Of a stretch of 64,000 nucleotides of DNA, positions 24,460 to 35,332 are shown in pieces; the first letter of the stretch is position 1; each line of letters opens with the position of its first letter. Made by a program: the position numbers and the translations under genes. The DNA is taken from the NCBI GenBank assembly GCA_029582265.1, contig CM055823.1, positions 4,340,001 to 4,404,000 on the forward strand, read 5' to 3'. Below the pieces are notes generated by a model. The model was not told the DNA's origin, searched no databases, and saw only the letters and a program-made list of their open reading frames with translations. This stretch comes from Zoroaster sp. YZ-2022. Lineage: Eukaryota > Echinodermata > Asteroidea > Forcipulatida > Zoroasteridae.

Positions 24460-25158
24460 CTAAAAACAAATCATAAAAAGATGTCAAACATGACCTTCAT
24501 GTTATTAGATATAAAAGATATGAATAATAGTAGAATAAATGCTCAATTGGTAGTAATTATTCTGAAAAGAACTGGAGGTACAACACATTCAGAAATAATT
24601 ACTACCAATTATTTCACAGTGTCACCGCAATTACTCTTACTTATCCTCCTCACCATGCAAAGCTACAAGTTCTACATATGAATAATATATGAAAAAAATA
24701 TGAATAATATATCAATGCGCTTAAGTCATTGTGTTTCATCCTATCAGTAAAGTTGAAGCATATGATTGGTCTATTACAGCTGCAACTTGTCACTTGGCAG
24801 ATAGACTTTGATAATTTCCTCAAATATTAAAAATACTACTCCTATGATACTACCCATATAAAATATTCTTATAAGTTTTTAATATGCAATTTAGTACAAT
24901 CTGCTAATAAGAAATGTATAAGAATCTTAACAGAATTTTTATAAGAATCTTAATATTTTTTATAGGAATCTTATAAGAAAACCTACACATTTCTGCACAG
25001 GACTTTGTATGCAAATGAGTACAAAATTTAAAAAGAAAATCTGCATTTATATATTCCAACAAAAAGAAAATCATCTTTTTTTAGGAGATCTGCAGCCAGA
25101 CTGTTACAATATTAATGAAAAAGCCTCCATGTCATTAGCTAATTTGATAAGTGATTAC

Positions 25159-25278
25159 CTTTCTTGGGTATTTGTATGATGCTGTTATCATCTTCACATG
25201 ATTCTGAATATCCATTGTCAATTTCTGTTTATCCTTTGATATGAAGTCCTCAGTTAGTACAATAAACGCCTTGACGAC
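25159..25278 (-). CDS. ACSM: ACSM exon VVKAFIVL...SYKYPRK
   Basis: 40 codons, acceptor gtttag, donor gtaatc. It begins [12 protein letters not shown] and ends TASYKYPRK, both strongly conserved in ACSM C-terminal domains. Confidence 0.85.
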
Positions 25279-25423
25279 CTAAACATCCGATATTGAGAAC
25301 TATTTACCAGAGATGGAAAACAAAATCAAATGATCCCCCACAAAACAATGCCTAAACCTACCATTGCCTGAATGCAAAACAACAAGTTACTGCCTATCCC
25401 TGAAATACTTTAAAATTACTAAT

Positions 25424-25904
25424 GTTGAACAGGCTATATTGCCTCTGAGTACCGAGCCTCTGAGTACCGTGCCTCCGAGTACTGGGTCACAAAATTCTAA
25501 GTATGCCAATCAATAAGCAAGGGCGCAACCACTGGGGGTCAGGGGTCGACGACCCCCCTACTTTTTATGGACCTCCCCAACTTCTGGAACATTTTGGTAT
25601 TTTATGTATACATGATCCTAGTAATGTCATTCATGACATCACAATTATCCAACACTTCCATCAACACGCTGAAATACGTGATATTGGAACCAAGACCCCT
25701 AGTGGCGCGTGTGCTTCGCTCGCCCACAGATCACGTTGTTATTGGCTGCTTGGGACCACCCCACTTTCAACACGTGGTTGCGCCCTTGTCAATAAGGATA
25801 CAGATGCCATACTTGTATGACTCGTGAATCATCATGTACAATGACTCAGACTCGACCCTTGAGGTTTGTGACTCAGTACTCAGAGGCAATATAGCCTGTT
25901 CAAC
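25424..25904. mobile_element. Foldback element with nested hAT MITE
   Basis: Outer inverted ends GTTGAACAGGCTATATTGCC and GGCAATATAGCCTGTTCAAC, with further CTGAGTAC repeats inside both. A second element is nested at 25518-25788. It lies in an ACSM intron. Confidence 0.7.
25518..25788. mobile_element. hAT-type MITE with 8-bp target duplication
   Basis: Inverted ends CAAGGGCGCAACCAC and GTGGTTGCGCCCTTG, flanked on both sides by TCAATAAG (25510-25517 and 25789-25796). An exact 8-bp duplication and CA...TG ends indicate the hAT superfamily. It is nested in the foldback element. Confidence 0.75.
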
Positions 25905-26281
25905 ATGAGTAAATTTTGAAGAATTTCGGGGAATGACACATGCTGTGGTGCACTGAAGTGCATTGAGACAGGATTAATAGAGGAAGGTCATTAGGACATT
26001 TTTGTTCCACAAGAACTTTATTGCAAACGTGTGTGTAGGCTCTACAAATAAAAATTTGAGTATAAAGTTGAGTAGGTTTCCAAGATAAATGTTAATACTC
26101 AGGAAATTGTCGTCATGCAACAAATCCTGGAAAATTCACAGGTTACCATTGGTAACACACATTCATTGTCAGTTCCTGACATATTTGTATTGAGAAAGTT
26201 TACTTATTTCACAATTCTCATGCAGCTGAATGTGGACAGAAAAGTAAACCAACTACATAAACTACTGTTCAAAGTTATTAC

Positions 26282-26380
26282 CTCTCCCTTGTTGCGTCTG
26301 GTGAGGAGACTACAGCAGACTCAGCTACTGCTGGATGCACAATGAGGGCGCTCTCCACCTCAAATGGACCAATGCGGTAA
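26282..26380 (-). CDS. ACSM: ACSM exon YRIGPFEVE, with apparent one-base deletion
   Basis: Completes the split glycine and encodes [16 protein letters not shown] and [16 protein letters not shown]. The family continues SSPDxxRGE then VVKAF. Here KGE is only obtained one base out of frame, implying one base missing after the SSPD codons. Confidence 0.85.
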
Positions 26381-26692
26381 CTTACAAAGAATATATAATG
26401 AGAAATAATGAGAACATAAAGTGACAAATTTTGATTGGAAAATGTCAGAATTAAACAAAATTGTTTTTTGGTATCTAGGCTCGCCATTTTAAGACATAAA
26501 CTTTATGCTTCCTATCAAAAGGAGCATCTGCTGTCTGTCATTAAAAGACTTAGCAAAGTAACAACTGTAACCTCGCTGGAGTGCATTTAGTAAACAAATC
26601 TGCAGAATCGACCAGCCTTAGCTCTGTGGAGTGTCTGCAGGAAGTACACAGTGACCTTATTGACAAAAGGCCTTACCAGTATTTGTACTGAC

Positions 26693-26820
26693 CCTGCTGA
26701 AGTGATGATGTCATCACCACGTCCAACAAACCACAGATAACCATCCTCATCATACAAAGCCCTGTCTCCAGTCAAGTAGTAGTCTCCTTGGAATACATTA
26801 GCTGTCCTCTCAGGATCATC
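26693..26820 (-). CDS. ACSM: ACSM exon with the TGD and hinge motifs
   Basis: It begins DDPERTANVFQGDYYLTGDR and continues with DGYLWFVGRGDDIITSAG, ending two bases into a glycine codon. The TGD aspartate binds the ribose of AMP, and the GRGDD segment is the hinge between N- and C-domains. Confidence 0.88.
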
Positions 26821-26859
26821 CTGGAGATGATTGAATTAGAAACCAGATTCAATTGATAA

Positions 26860-26910
26860 AGGAGGGGAGGGGAGGGGAGGGGAGGGGGAGGGGGAGGGGA
26901 GGGGAGGAAG
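26860..26910. repeat. GGGGA low-complexity tract
   Basis: Runs of GGGGA and GGGGGA. The proline- and serine-rich frames on the opposite strand are artefacts of this tract. Confidence 0.8.
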
Positions 26911-27074
26911 CTAAGGGTAAAGGTAAGGGGATAGGGATGATGTTTATGATAATGAAGACGTGATGATGAAGACAAGATGGTTGTTGTGGTGGAGGTGTTG
27001 GAGATGGTGGAAGCAGCGAAGGCAGAGGAGTTGAGGACAAGAATATTAGTGCACATTCAAATTTACAAACTCAC

Positions 27075-27263
27075 CACGTAATGAGTGAAGAGGCCAACAG
27101 GACTCTGAGGCTTAACTAGCACCCCTATGTTACCCTCTTTCCCATCAGGGAGACGGTTCCCTTCTTCGTCTACTATATGAATATCATAACCAGGTGCAGG
27201 TTTACCCATAGATCCTGGTCTTGGTCTTGGTTTCAGACACTTGAACATCCCTGCTAGTAGAAC
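27075..27263 (-). CDS. ACSM: ACSM exon with PGSMGKPAPGYD
   Basis: 63 codons, phase 0 at both ends, acceptor catttag and donor gtgagt. It contains PGSMGKPAPGYDIHIVDEEG, LPDGKEGNIGV and GLFTHYV, matching the ACSM segment after the A5 motif. Confidence 0.88.
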
Positions 27264-29270
27264 CTAAATGCAAAAACACCAAATGGTAAGAGCAATAGTG
27301 ATAACTATTTATATAGCGTATATACTTTTGGTTTTATTGAAACCACAAAATGATGACAAGATGGCAACATGTGAAGAAAAAGTTCTTCTATTAATTTAAA
27401 ATCAGCAATAACTGAATATAATGGTACTTTCCTTGCCTTTCACCTGTTGTGGCCCTGGGTCAAATCCCATCACTGGTGTTATGTAGACTGGAATTTCGTA
27501 TTTGATCATTTTGGATTTCCCCCAAGAATAATTAACTGGGTTTTTTTTTCCCAAAATCTAAAACTGAAAGCAGGTTATCTAGATTGAGTAAATAAAAATA
27601 TAAAATGAAACTTGAAATTCAGAGTTTGTGAACAAACTCAAGGTGTTCGGAAGTGACGGTAATTGATGTCCTCATCAATTGGGATCATAATGTGACTTAA
27701 GATTCGTCAAACGAGTACTTGCACGCAATAAGTAACAGTTAAAACATATCGGTAGAAGGCGCTGTAACGTGTGATGACGTCATTAACAAATATTTTGAAA
27801 AGGTCATAATGTCAATAAAGATTTCATGCACAGAATCATCGTTCAAATTCCCTTACACATTGACTCTAGAATGAATCAACCATAGAGGGCGCTGTTTCAA
27901 GTTTAAGTTTGATTCGTCTAGGCAAGATCCAAAACTTGAACTTGAAACAAGAAGATCTTGGAACCAAGACTAGGCAAGCTGCTGCACAATAGCTGTAATA
28001 AATACCATTACAAATATCCGTCCCTTCATCGTCCAGGCGGCCGTCCACATTCAGAATAATGTGAAATTATTTTAATAATTGACCTTCTTCCAAATGTATG
28101 TTTTCCAGATGATGTTGTGATTCAACAACTTTTACAAAGAAACTACTAGTTTTGTAAATAAGTATGTAATACCTCTCTGCATTTTATACGGCTGCTCTCC
28201 TATCTTAGTGAACACTAACAATTTACTTCAAACAAATGTTTGAAATTACACATTAATTGTGAATAAATTTTATATTGTGCTCACCTGTATAATTTATATG
28301 TAAATTCTGTAATTTTATGCATTCATTAATTCTGTAATGTTATGCATTCATTATATTCGTTTAAAAGAAAAAACAAGGTCTACAAATTCTAGTTTCATTT
28401 GTTATTTAATAAATAAATAAATAAAACGAAGCATCATATAAATGTACAGTAATGGATTGATTTATTTGTTTATTTCTTTTCATTTGTCTCGTCTGTTTTC
28501 AAAAGTAAGTTGCCTTACTCATTTCAAAGAAATAGGTATTGGCTTTTTTCAACAGCCCTTTCCATTCGTACAAAATGACACTGCAGTACTTAAGTTAATG
28601 GATCTATGGGTTTTAGAAATATTGTAGCGTGTCCGTTGTTGGCAAAACGCCCAACCACACATCTATAAAATATATTTTATCCTGCAAGAGTTTTAGCCTG
28701 TGAAACCGCAAACGTCCCGTGAAGACCGCCAGCTGTTTTCCAGTAGATAACGATCTCAGTCTCTGCGGTTTGTAAACAATGGGCCCCAGAACCACGAGTG
28801 TCTGGTGTGTGTTAAGTCAATGGGATTTTGGCCCAGAAAGGAATTTGAAAGACAAAATCAAAACTTTGACCTTCGGTACGACTGGAAGCAAATGTCGACG
28901 ATTTTGACGTTAACTTTTCAAATGTTGCCTAAGCCTGAATCTATCAGATCCCAGGGATTATGAACATCATAGCTTTGTATATTTTGATATATAGCCGATA
29001 GCAAATGGGCGGTCATTTTTAAACACCTGATGACGTCATCGACGTAACAATCTTCTGACGTAACAATCTAGATTCATCTACATGATAAGGTCTTTATGTG
29101 TGAAGTTTCGAGGTTGTGTGAAATTGTTAACTTGCACTTTCGATGTAGAGAGAAGAGCGGCGAGTTAGTTAAGGAGAAGAAGAAGTAGTAAGGGTAGTAA
29201 AAAAAAAAACGGAACAATAACAATAGTTGTTCGGCTGAAAATCCGAACACCTAATAAGTGGACACTTAAC
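27264..29270. other. ACSM intron with GGTGTTCGG-ended repeat
   Basis: An AGGTGTTCGG end lies at about 27644 and an inverted CCGAACACCT end at about 29253, with GAAGAAGAAG and an A-run near the latter. This suggests one repeat of about 1.6 kb. No other coding signal is visible. Confidence 0.35.
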
Positions 29271-29355
29271 TGTTTCTGTTTGTCCATAACCTTCAAGGAG
29301 CCATCACGATCGGTGGCCGTTTCACTCATCAATCACTTCAGGATTCTGTTCCAAA
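29271..29355 (-). pseudogene. ACSM: Broken ACSM exon with the GYGQTET motif
   Basis: The exon end reads EGYGQTET followed by donor gttaag, and the junction into VLLAG of the next exon is in phase and matches the family. Upstream, NPEVIDE is recognisable, but a TGA replaces the expected TGG and the 30 bases before EGYG need several single-base insertions to restore the frame. Confidence 0.55.
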
Positions 29356-29449
29356 TCAAACCAAATCTATTTTGTCAAATATGATGATATATTTTTGTTC
29401 AAGCTCTTTGTATGAAACTTAAAGCAAAGCTGGATGGTGGAGGGGGTAG

Positions 29450-31492
29450 TTGATTAAGGGTGTTCAGGCATGTACCCGAAACACCTATTGTTTTTGTTCA
29501 GTTTTTTTTTTTAGGTAGTTCGGTGCATAAGTTCTTTGAAACACCTATTGTTTTATTCGTTTTTTTTAGGAATTGTTCGAGCGCGTAGCGCGAACACCTA
29601 TTGTGTTTGTATTTTTTTTGCTTCTCATTCTCAGGTGGCGCTTGTCCGGTAACAAAGGCATCCTCTTGCTACATAAGCACTTACAGCCTTCAAACTTAAC
29701 ATACAAACAGAGACATATCAAGCCAGAGAAACCGTTTTCTGTGACGTAAATGATTACGTCATCAGGTGTCGAATTTACGCTAAAAGTAAAATATTTAAAA
29801 CATTTCATATACGTTGCATGAAAGAATCAAAGTTCGTATAGCGCCGCAAGGAGGCTATTACGGCGCCAGTCTGGAAACGTCTATGGGTTAATCGCACTTG
29901 TATCAGCAAACAGCGTCGATATCGATTATACGCCAGGTCCATTGTAAAAAATATCGTGTAGTACGTGTTTTTTGTTACAATGGAGTTGTATGTACAATCG
30001 ATATCGACGCTGTGTTGGTGCACATGTGTGGTGTCATAGCGAACGTCGACCCAACGTCATTTCTTTAGGCTGTAAAATGGATCCTGCAACACAAGCAGTT
30101 CACGGTCATAAAAGTAGTAAGTATATCTTGAGAGATTTACTTTTTAAGAAGGATTTCCTGTATATTATCTATCGTGTTGTTTATACAGAGAAAAACCATT
30201 TAAGCTGTCCATTCGTCGCGTTGCATTGTGCCCTGTTAACTAAGTTATTTAGGCTCATTGTGAACCATGCGGAGGAAGGAAAATAGATCTATTTTCCTCC
30301 TCCGATGTGAACTATATCTTTAGGACAGTAAACAAATCAACAAAATATGAACAGATGTCACCAAAATGTATTTAGAATATATAAATAAGGATAGGAAAAT
30401 TCAGTTGTTAAGGTTGTACTTGCACATTATTCAGTAGAAATTTTATGCCATATATTTTGTAATTTGTTTTCTCCAAAAATCTTCTGAAGCCCAGCACTGG
30501 AAATTAAATAAGTAGCCTAGCGATTGTTTAGCTGCACTTTCTCACTTCTTAACTGTACTTTGCCTTCTCAGATACACAAATAAACTTACACAGACAATTA
30601 TTTCTACAGGAAAAATGCAATATTCATGACACAATACACGTACTTGTAGGTCCTGCTCTGAGGCCTTCTTTCTCAGACATCTCTCACATCACAATCACAT
30701 GAAGAATTATATGGAGTATATGAGACTCTGCAATTTCCTTAAATACCTTTCTCTTTTGATAGAGAGAGTTTCCAAGGAGAACATTTCTTTAATTTTTACA
30801 CATTGTCAAGAATAATTGTGTAATTTTGAAACAAACCAACCATGCCCTTTTCAATTTCAATGGTCCCTTCTCTAAAAAATTAGTACACTATTTTCCCCAT
30901 TCCATAAATTAGACCTCTGAATTTTCAAATACTTTTATTCTGGTCCATGTACTTATAAAACCTTCCTTATGTATTTCTTACAGCATGTTCACTGTGACAT
31001 ACTAATTTTCCTCATTCACATAAATTAGAACTTCTCAGAAATTTCTCAAATACTTTATTCCATATACTTCCATAAAAACTTAACTTATTATTTTTACAGC
31101 ATAAGTTGACTCGATGTATCATGTGGCTCCAGACTAGAGTTAGCCAACAGTGCTCCCAACACGGCGTTGACACCACATCCAAATGCAGTATCGTAACTGT
31201 TCGTCATCAACAACCTTGGTATGGTTTAACGGATCTTATGTATTAACATATCGTTTGAGAAGGGTCTTCATACCAATGATGAACATTTCATTTTAGTTTT
31301 TAATGGTTGTTTATTACAAAAAAATTAAGGTTTAGTATAATTTGTTATTATTTTTTGCTATAGCAGTACTGGCATTTCAGTCCAAGAGAAGGGGTGTATC
31401 TGATAACCACCTTTCCAATCCATGTCAGTTAAACAACATTTATTTAAATCTAAGCCCTTACTCCTATTTGATGCTGGGTGTGAATTTTTTTA
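29450..31492. other. Repeat-rich sequence upstream of ACSM remnants
   Basis: Several GGTGTTCGG/CGAACACC ends at 29460-29605. The region at 29690-29870 resembles 8702-8930. At 31090-31210 the minus strand has a 42-codon frame weakly like the ACSM SDTGW region. Otherwise AT-rich with no gene. Confidence 0.35.
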
Positions 31493-32788
31493 TCATTGTT
31501 TTATTAGCAATTTACAAGCACCCATACAACGCTTTGATTATTTCAATGTCTAACAATTTATGTACAAAATGGCATCTGATCTTTAGGTTGTAATTCTGTA
31601 GTATGGATGCAGCTACAGATACCAAGAGATAAATACCAATGTTGGCTTCATTTAAATCTAAAATTGAAAGGTTTTTCCATAAACAAAGTGAAAAGGGCAA
31701 CCAATTATCAGATTTGATCCAGTGGATATAATTACATTTAATTTGGTTTGAACTGGGAATTATTTACTTTTGGACAAAAAACTCTTCTGCGGGGGCAGTG
31801 GAAGATGGAAGCTTGGATGCAAGCTTTCTTCCAACTTTATCAAGTAGTAGTTATAAACTTGTTTTCTATCGAAAGGCTAATAGCTGGAAGCTGAAGGAGG
31901 AAAGGGGGAAATATTTGCATGGTCTTCCATGCTTCAGTGTTCTTCAGTAACCCCCAACTTCCCCAAACGAATTTAACCCACACTTCCTGCTCTTTAGAAT
32001 TTGCAAGCCAAGTTTAATCCAGTTACTATACATGTAGTCACCTTCTATCCTAAATCAACTTTGACTTTATGCCCATAAACTAACGCTGAATAGGTTGATC
32101 TGGCTACACTACAACCCAAGGCAGGCAAATTTTTTCATAGTTGATTTTTAATGTTGATTTGTATCCATCTCAGCATGGTTTTTTGAAAAGCATGTGTTGG
32201 GCTAGTGTCAATATTTAAATATAAAAAACATTGTGTTCCAAGTCACATTTGTAAATTTCTAATTTATTGCATAAATCTCACTAACATTTCAAGTTCAACA
32301 GCAATATCTCCAAGAAGACTAAATGACCATATTAGAAAACAAAAACACATTGAATTCATATACATTAATAACTTGTAATTCTTGTGAAATGAGTTACCAT
32401 AAATGCTTCTTGCCAATGGTCCAATTAGTCGCACACGACGAGTAACGATTTTACAAATTTTAAAGGTCATATCTCATGACTAGCTTCAATTTGATGTATA
32501 CGTTATCATCAAATTTGTAATTTTTTTTTTCATAATCTTGAGGTCATATATGACCTTCAAAACACCTATAATGTGACCTTTACTTCCTGTCCAAACACGA
32601 AGTTCAAATTGAAATACACATTCTAACGCAAATTGATATGTCTTTTACTGAATATGAAATTGGATAGTTATTATAAAAGATGATAAACCCTTGCACAATA
32701 TGATATTGACATCATCGATGATAATTTGATTGAACCGGAAGTTGACTCGAACACCGTGTGTTTGTTCTAACAAACACTTAAGCTCTAG
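31493..32788 (+). mobile_element. Helitron-like non-autonomous element, copy 2
   Basis: Second copy of 1976-3396 with the same TC start and the same hairpin plus CTAG end. The flanks are A on the left and T on the right, the canonical Helitron AT target. It lacks about 290 internal bases present in copy 1. Confidence 0.55.
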
Positions 32789-34140
32789 TTTATTTTATTT
32801 TATTTTTTTGCTTTCTTTATTTCTTAGCCTAAATTAATATATATGTGTGTGAGTGTGTGTGTGTGTGTGTGGGGGGGGGGGGTGTATTTTAACGACTGTA
32901 ATGCCTCCGTGGGCACCAGTGTTCCACTGAAAGATCTTACAGGTTAAAATATCAGATTCGTCACTTCGTCAGCTATGTGACGAAATTACTGGCTGATTTA
33001 TGAACCAGTAACGGATTGACCTTATCATGTGGGGTATTATTTTCAGTCATTGAGTTAATCTAAAACTAGCACTCCGATTCCATGCCCTGTTGATCATGAA
33101 AATACTGTCCCTTTAAATTAAACATATATAAAATAGTATGTACAGTTGCGATTTGGAACGAATCCGTTGATTTCTTCTCAACTGCTAAAACGATGTTGAT
33201 GGCAATCAATGCCTGTGCTGATAACTCAGTCACGCACCTGTATACAGGCCAAGTGTTGATGACGGTGATGACATCAAAGATGAACACGCATCAGTGGATA
33301 ACATTTTTTATCAAATTGCCAAAAACAGAAACAAGTGAAATAGAAATATAACCAAACCAGTTTCATTATGGTGCAGTGCCATAATAAGGCAATTTATTAA
33401 ATAGTGAGCAAAAACAAAGATACATACACATTAATATATTAAATTATAAGAATAAATGCTACCCCCTTTGGCAAAATATGTTTCAACCATGTCTGATATG
33501 TCAGAGAAAACACAATCGACCACATAATTATACACATTTTCAAAACGTTGCCATGACAATACATTTTTGGCTGCAAGAGTTTTTTGTAAATATTTTAAAT
33601 GTTTTTCACACTTTTCTCAGGTAATTACCAAAAATGTACATAGTCTCTTTAAATAGACAAATAGCAACAACAAAGCAGTTTGATTAAAAACACAGATTAA
33701 TGCTGTTCCGGAGAATGTAGGAATCTCCTTGACCCCCCTTTCAAAGGTTTCCTTGAGGGACCATAGCGATATTGATTAAACAAGACTGACTTATATGTTT
33801 ATTTTTATCAAAAGCACGATTCTGTACCAATAGGGGCCATGTCAAGACTTTCATTATATTACAATAAATTCAAAACAACAATCTCATCAATTGGACCCTC
33901 CCTTTTCAAAAGAAGGTAGATCCGCCCTTAGTTACGCAAGCATTTCTTGTGATAAACATGAATGCACGACGCTCCAATTTATATTTATAAACCGTTCTCT
34001 CTCCTGCTCTGACAATTTCTCGATTTTTGTAATGTAGTAGGTGGAAAGGAATAATAAGTAACAGGAGAAACATGGACACTGTGAATGAATGGCAACGATC
34101 AACAGGTGCATGGAATCTAAGTGATTGTTTTGTTAACTTG
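32789..34140. other. Intergenic sequence before the gap
   Basis: Contains a TG/G microsatellite at about 32842-32883 and a partial MITE (about 32985-33116) of the TTAAAGGGACA family. The remainder shows no recognisable gene. Confidence 0.45.
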
Positions 34141-34640
34141 NNNNNNNNNNNNNNNNNNNNNNNNNNNNNNNNNNNNNNNNNNNNNNNNNNNNNNNNNNNN
34201 NNNNNNNNNNNNNNNNNNNNNNNNNNNNNNNNNNNNNNNNNNNNNNNNNNNNNNNNNNNNNNNNNNNNNNNNNNNNNNNNNNNNNNNNNNNNNNNNNNNN
34301 NNNNNNNNNNNNNNNNNNNNNNNNNNNNNNNNNNNNNNNNNNNNNNNNNNNNNNNNNNNNNNNNNNNNNNNNNNNNNNNNNNNNNNNNNNNNNNNNNNNN
34401 NNNNNNNNNNNNNNNNNNNNNNNNNNNNNNNNNNNNNNNNNNNNNNNNNNNNNNNNNNNNNNNNNNNNNNNNNNNNNNNNNNNNNNNNNNNNNNNNNNNN
34501 NNNNNNNNNNNNNNNNNNNNNNNNNNNNNNNNNNNNNNNNNNNNNNNNNNNNNNNNNNNNNNNNNNNNNNNNNNNNNNNNNNNNNNNNNNNNNNNNNNNN
34601 NNNNNNNNNNNNNNNNNNNNNNNNNNNNNNNNNNNNNNNN
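34141..34640. other. Assembly gap, 500 N
   Basis: Exactly 500 undetermined bases, a conventional placeholder, so the true distance is unknown. Reading frames drawn across it are meaningless. Confidence 0.99.
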
Positions 34641-34818
34641 TGATGGAAAATGCATTATCCTGTGCAAAAACCCTTCCGGAAGAAAACGTGACTGCATTGT
34701 TTGTAGCAACCGGCGATTACACAATAGAAAACAAACGAGAATGATATGTAATCAATGTACATATCCGATGTGCGTAGTTCCTTGCTTTGAGAAATACCAT
34801 ACTTTGCACTTTGCATAA
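34641..34818 (+). CDS. piggyBac transposase C-terminal cysteine-rich domain (partial)
   Basis: The frame out of the gap gives about 58 residues ending with TAA. It shows RKRDCIVCSNR, RMICNQC, PMCVVPCFEKYHT, the C-x2-C ... C-x2-C ... C-x4-C-x3-H arrangement of the RING-like domain at the end of piggyBac (PGBD) transposases, which binds the transposon ends. The catalytic part would lie in or before the gap; nothing left of the gap is recognisable as transposase. Whether the gene is intact cannot be told. Confidence 0.7.
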
Positions 34819-35332
34819 ATTGCAAACAACCTATTTTGAGATAACCGACTTGCCAACAACTAATTATTGTTGTGGTAAGCAGACACCTTAGATTTATGTG
34901 TAAACTATATTAACGAGCATAATTATTCAACCTTACTGTTCAAAATAGAGTGCAATCGCCGGTGAATGTATTTTCATAAAAATTATAACCAAAAAGTGGA
35001 TTTGTTATTGTAAATTAATCAGTTTTGTTGGCCACTCTTTGTACACATTCGAATCTCCATCACTCTTGGCTCCCCCTCCCCCTCCCCCCTCCCCCCTCAT
35101 GCAATACTTGTTGAGATATTCTAAATAATATTAGGGAGAACTTAGAAGTTGTGATGGGTGTATATATAATGTATTTATCTATTTTTGTTTTCATCAAAAT
35201 CACAAGGGAAAGCCTTATTAATATATTTTTGTGATTTTGATAAAAACAATAATATTTATATACAAGGGGTAAGTCTTTTAGGTTTTCTCCCTCTCTCGTC
35301 AATATCACAAGGAGGTATTCTTTTAGTTAATC
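34819..35332. other. Flank between piggyBac and satellite
   Basis: AT-rich. The part at about 35160-35330 (TTTTTGTTTTCATCAAAATC, GTAAGTCTTTTAG, TCTCCCTCTCTCGTC) is repeated directly at about 37570-37790 on the other side of the satellite. Confidence 0.6.

Larger units (their letters stand above)
24403..29355 (-). pseudogene. ACSM: Medium-chain acyl-CoA synthetase (ACSM) locus, apparently decaying
   Basis: ACSM enzymes activate medium-chain fatty and aromatic acids to CoA thioesters in mitochondria. Minus-strand exons in order: 29355-29271 (broken; ends EGYGQTET), 27263-27075, 26820-26693, 26380-26282, 25278-25159 and 24459-24403. Together they cover the C-terminal third of the family, including the hinge region. 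Defects: the first exon has stops and indels; exon 26380-26282 ends in phase 2 although the next begins in phase 0, and the family's (R/K)GE reading is one base out of frame; the last exon stops after LPKTTKSGTDNA, before the catalytic A10 lysine (GKI). No intact N-terminal exons are visible up to the FKBP gene. Sequencing error could explain single indels but not all of them. Confidence 0.65.

Noticed and set aside
29972..30286. 104-codon plus-strand frame, possibly a first exon starting MDPATQAVHGHK
   Set aside because: No recognisable domain, no convincing continuation, and it is surrounded by repeat fragments.
33066..33287. Minus-strand frame with FDVITVINTWPVYR as an ACSM exon
   Set aside because: Slight resemblance only; its position would put it upstream of an earlier domain, contrary to family order.
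33906..34818. Long frames crossing the N stretch
   Set aside because: Most of the length is undetermined bases. Only the 34641-34818 frame has real content (piggyBac domain).
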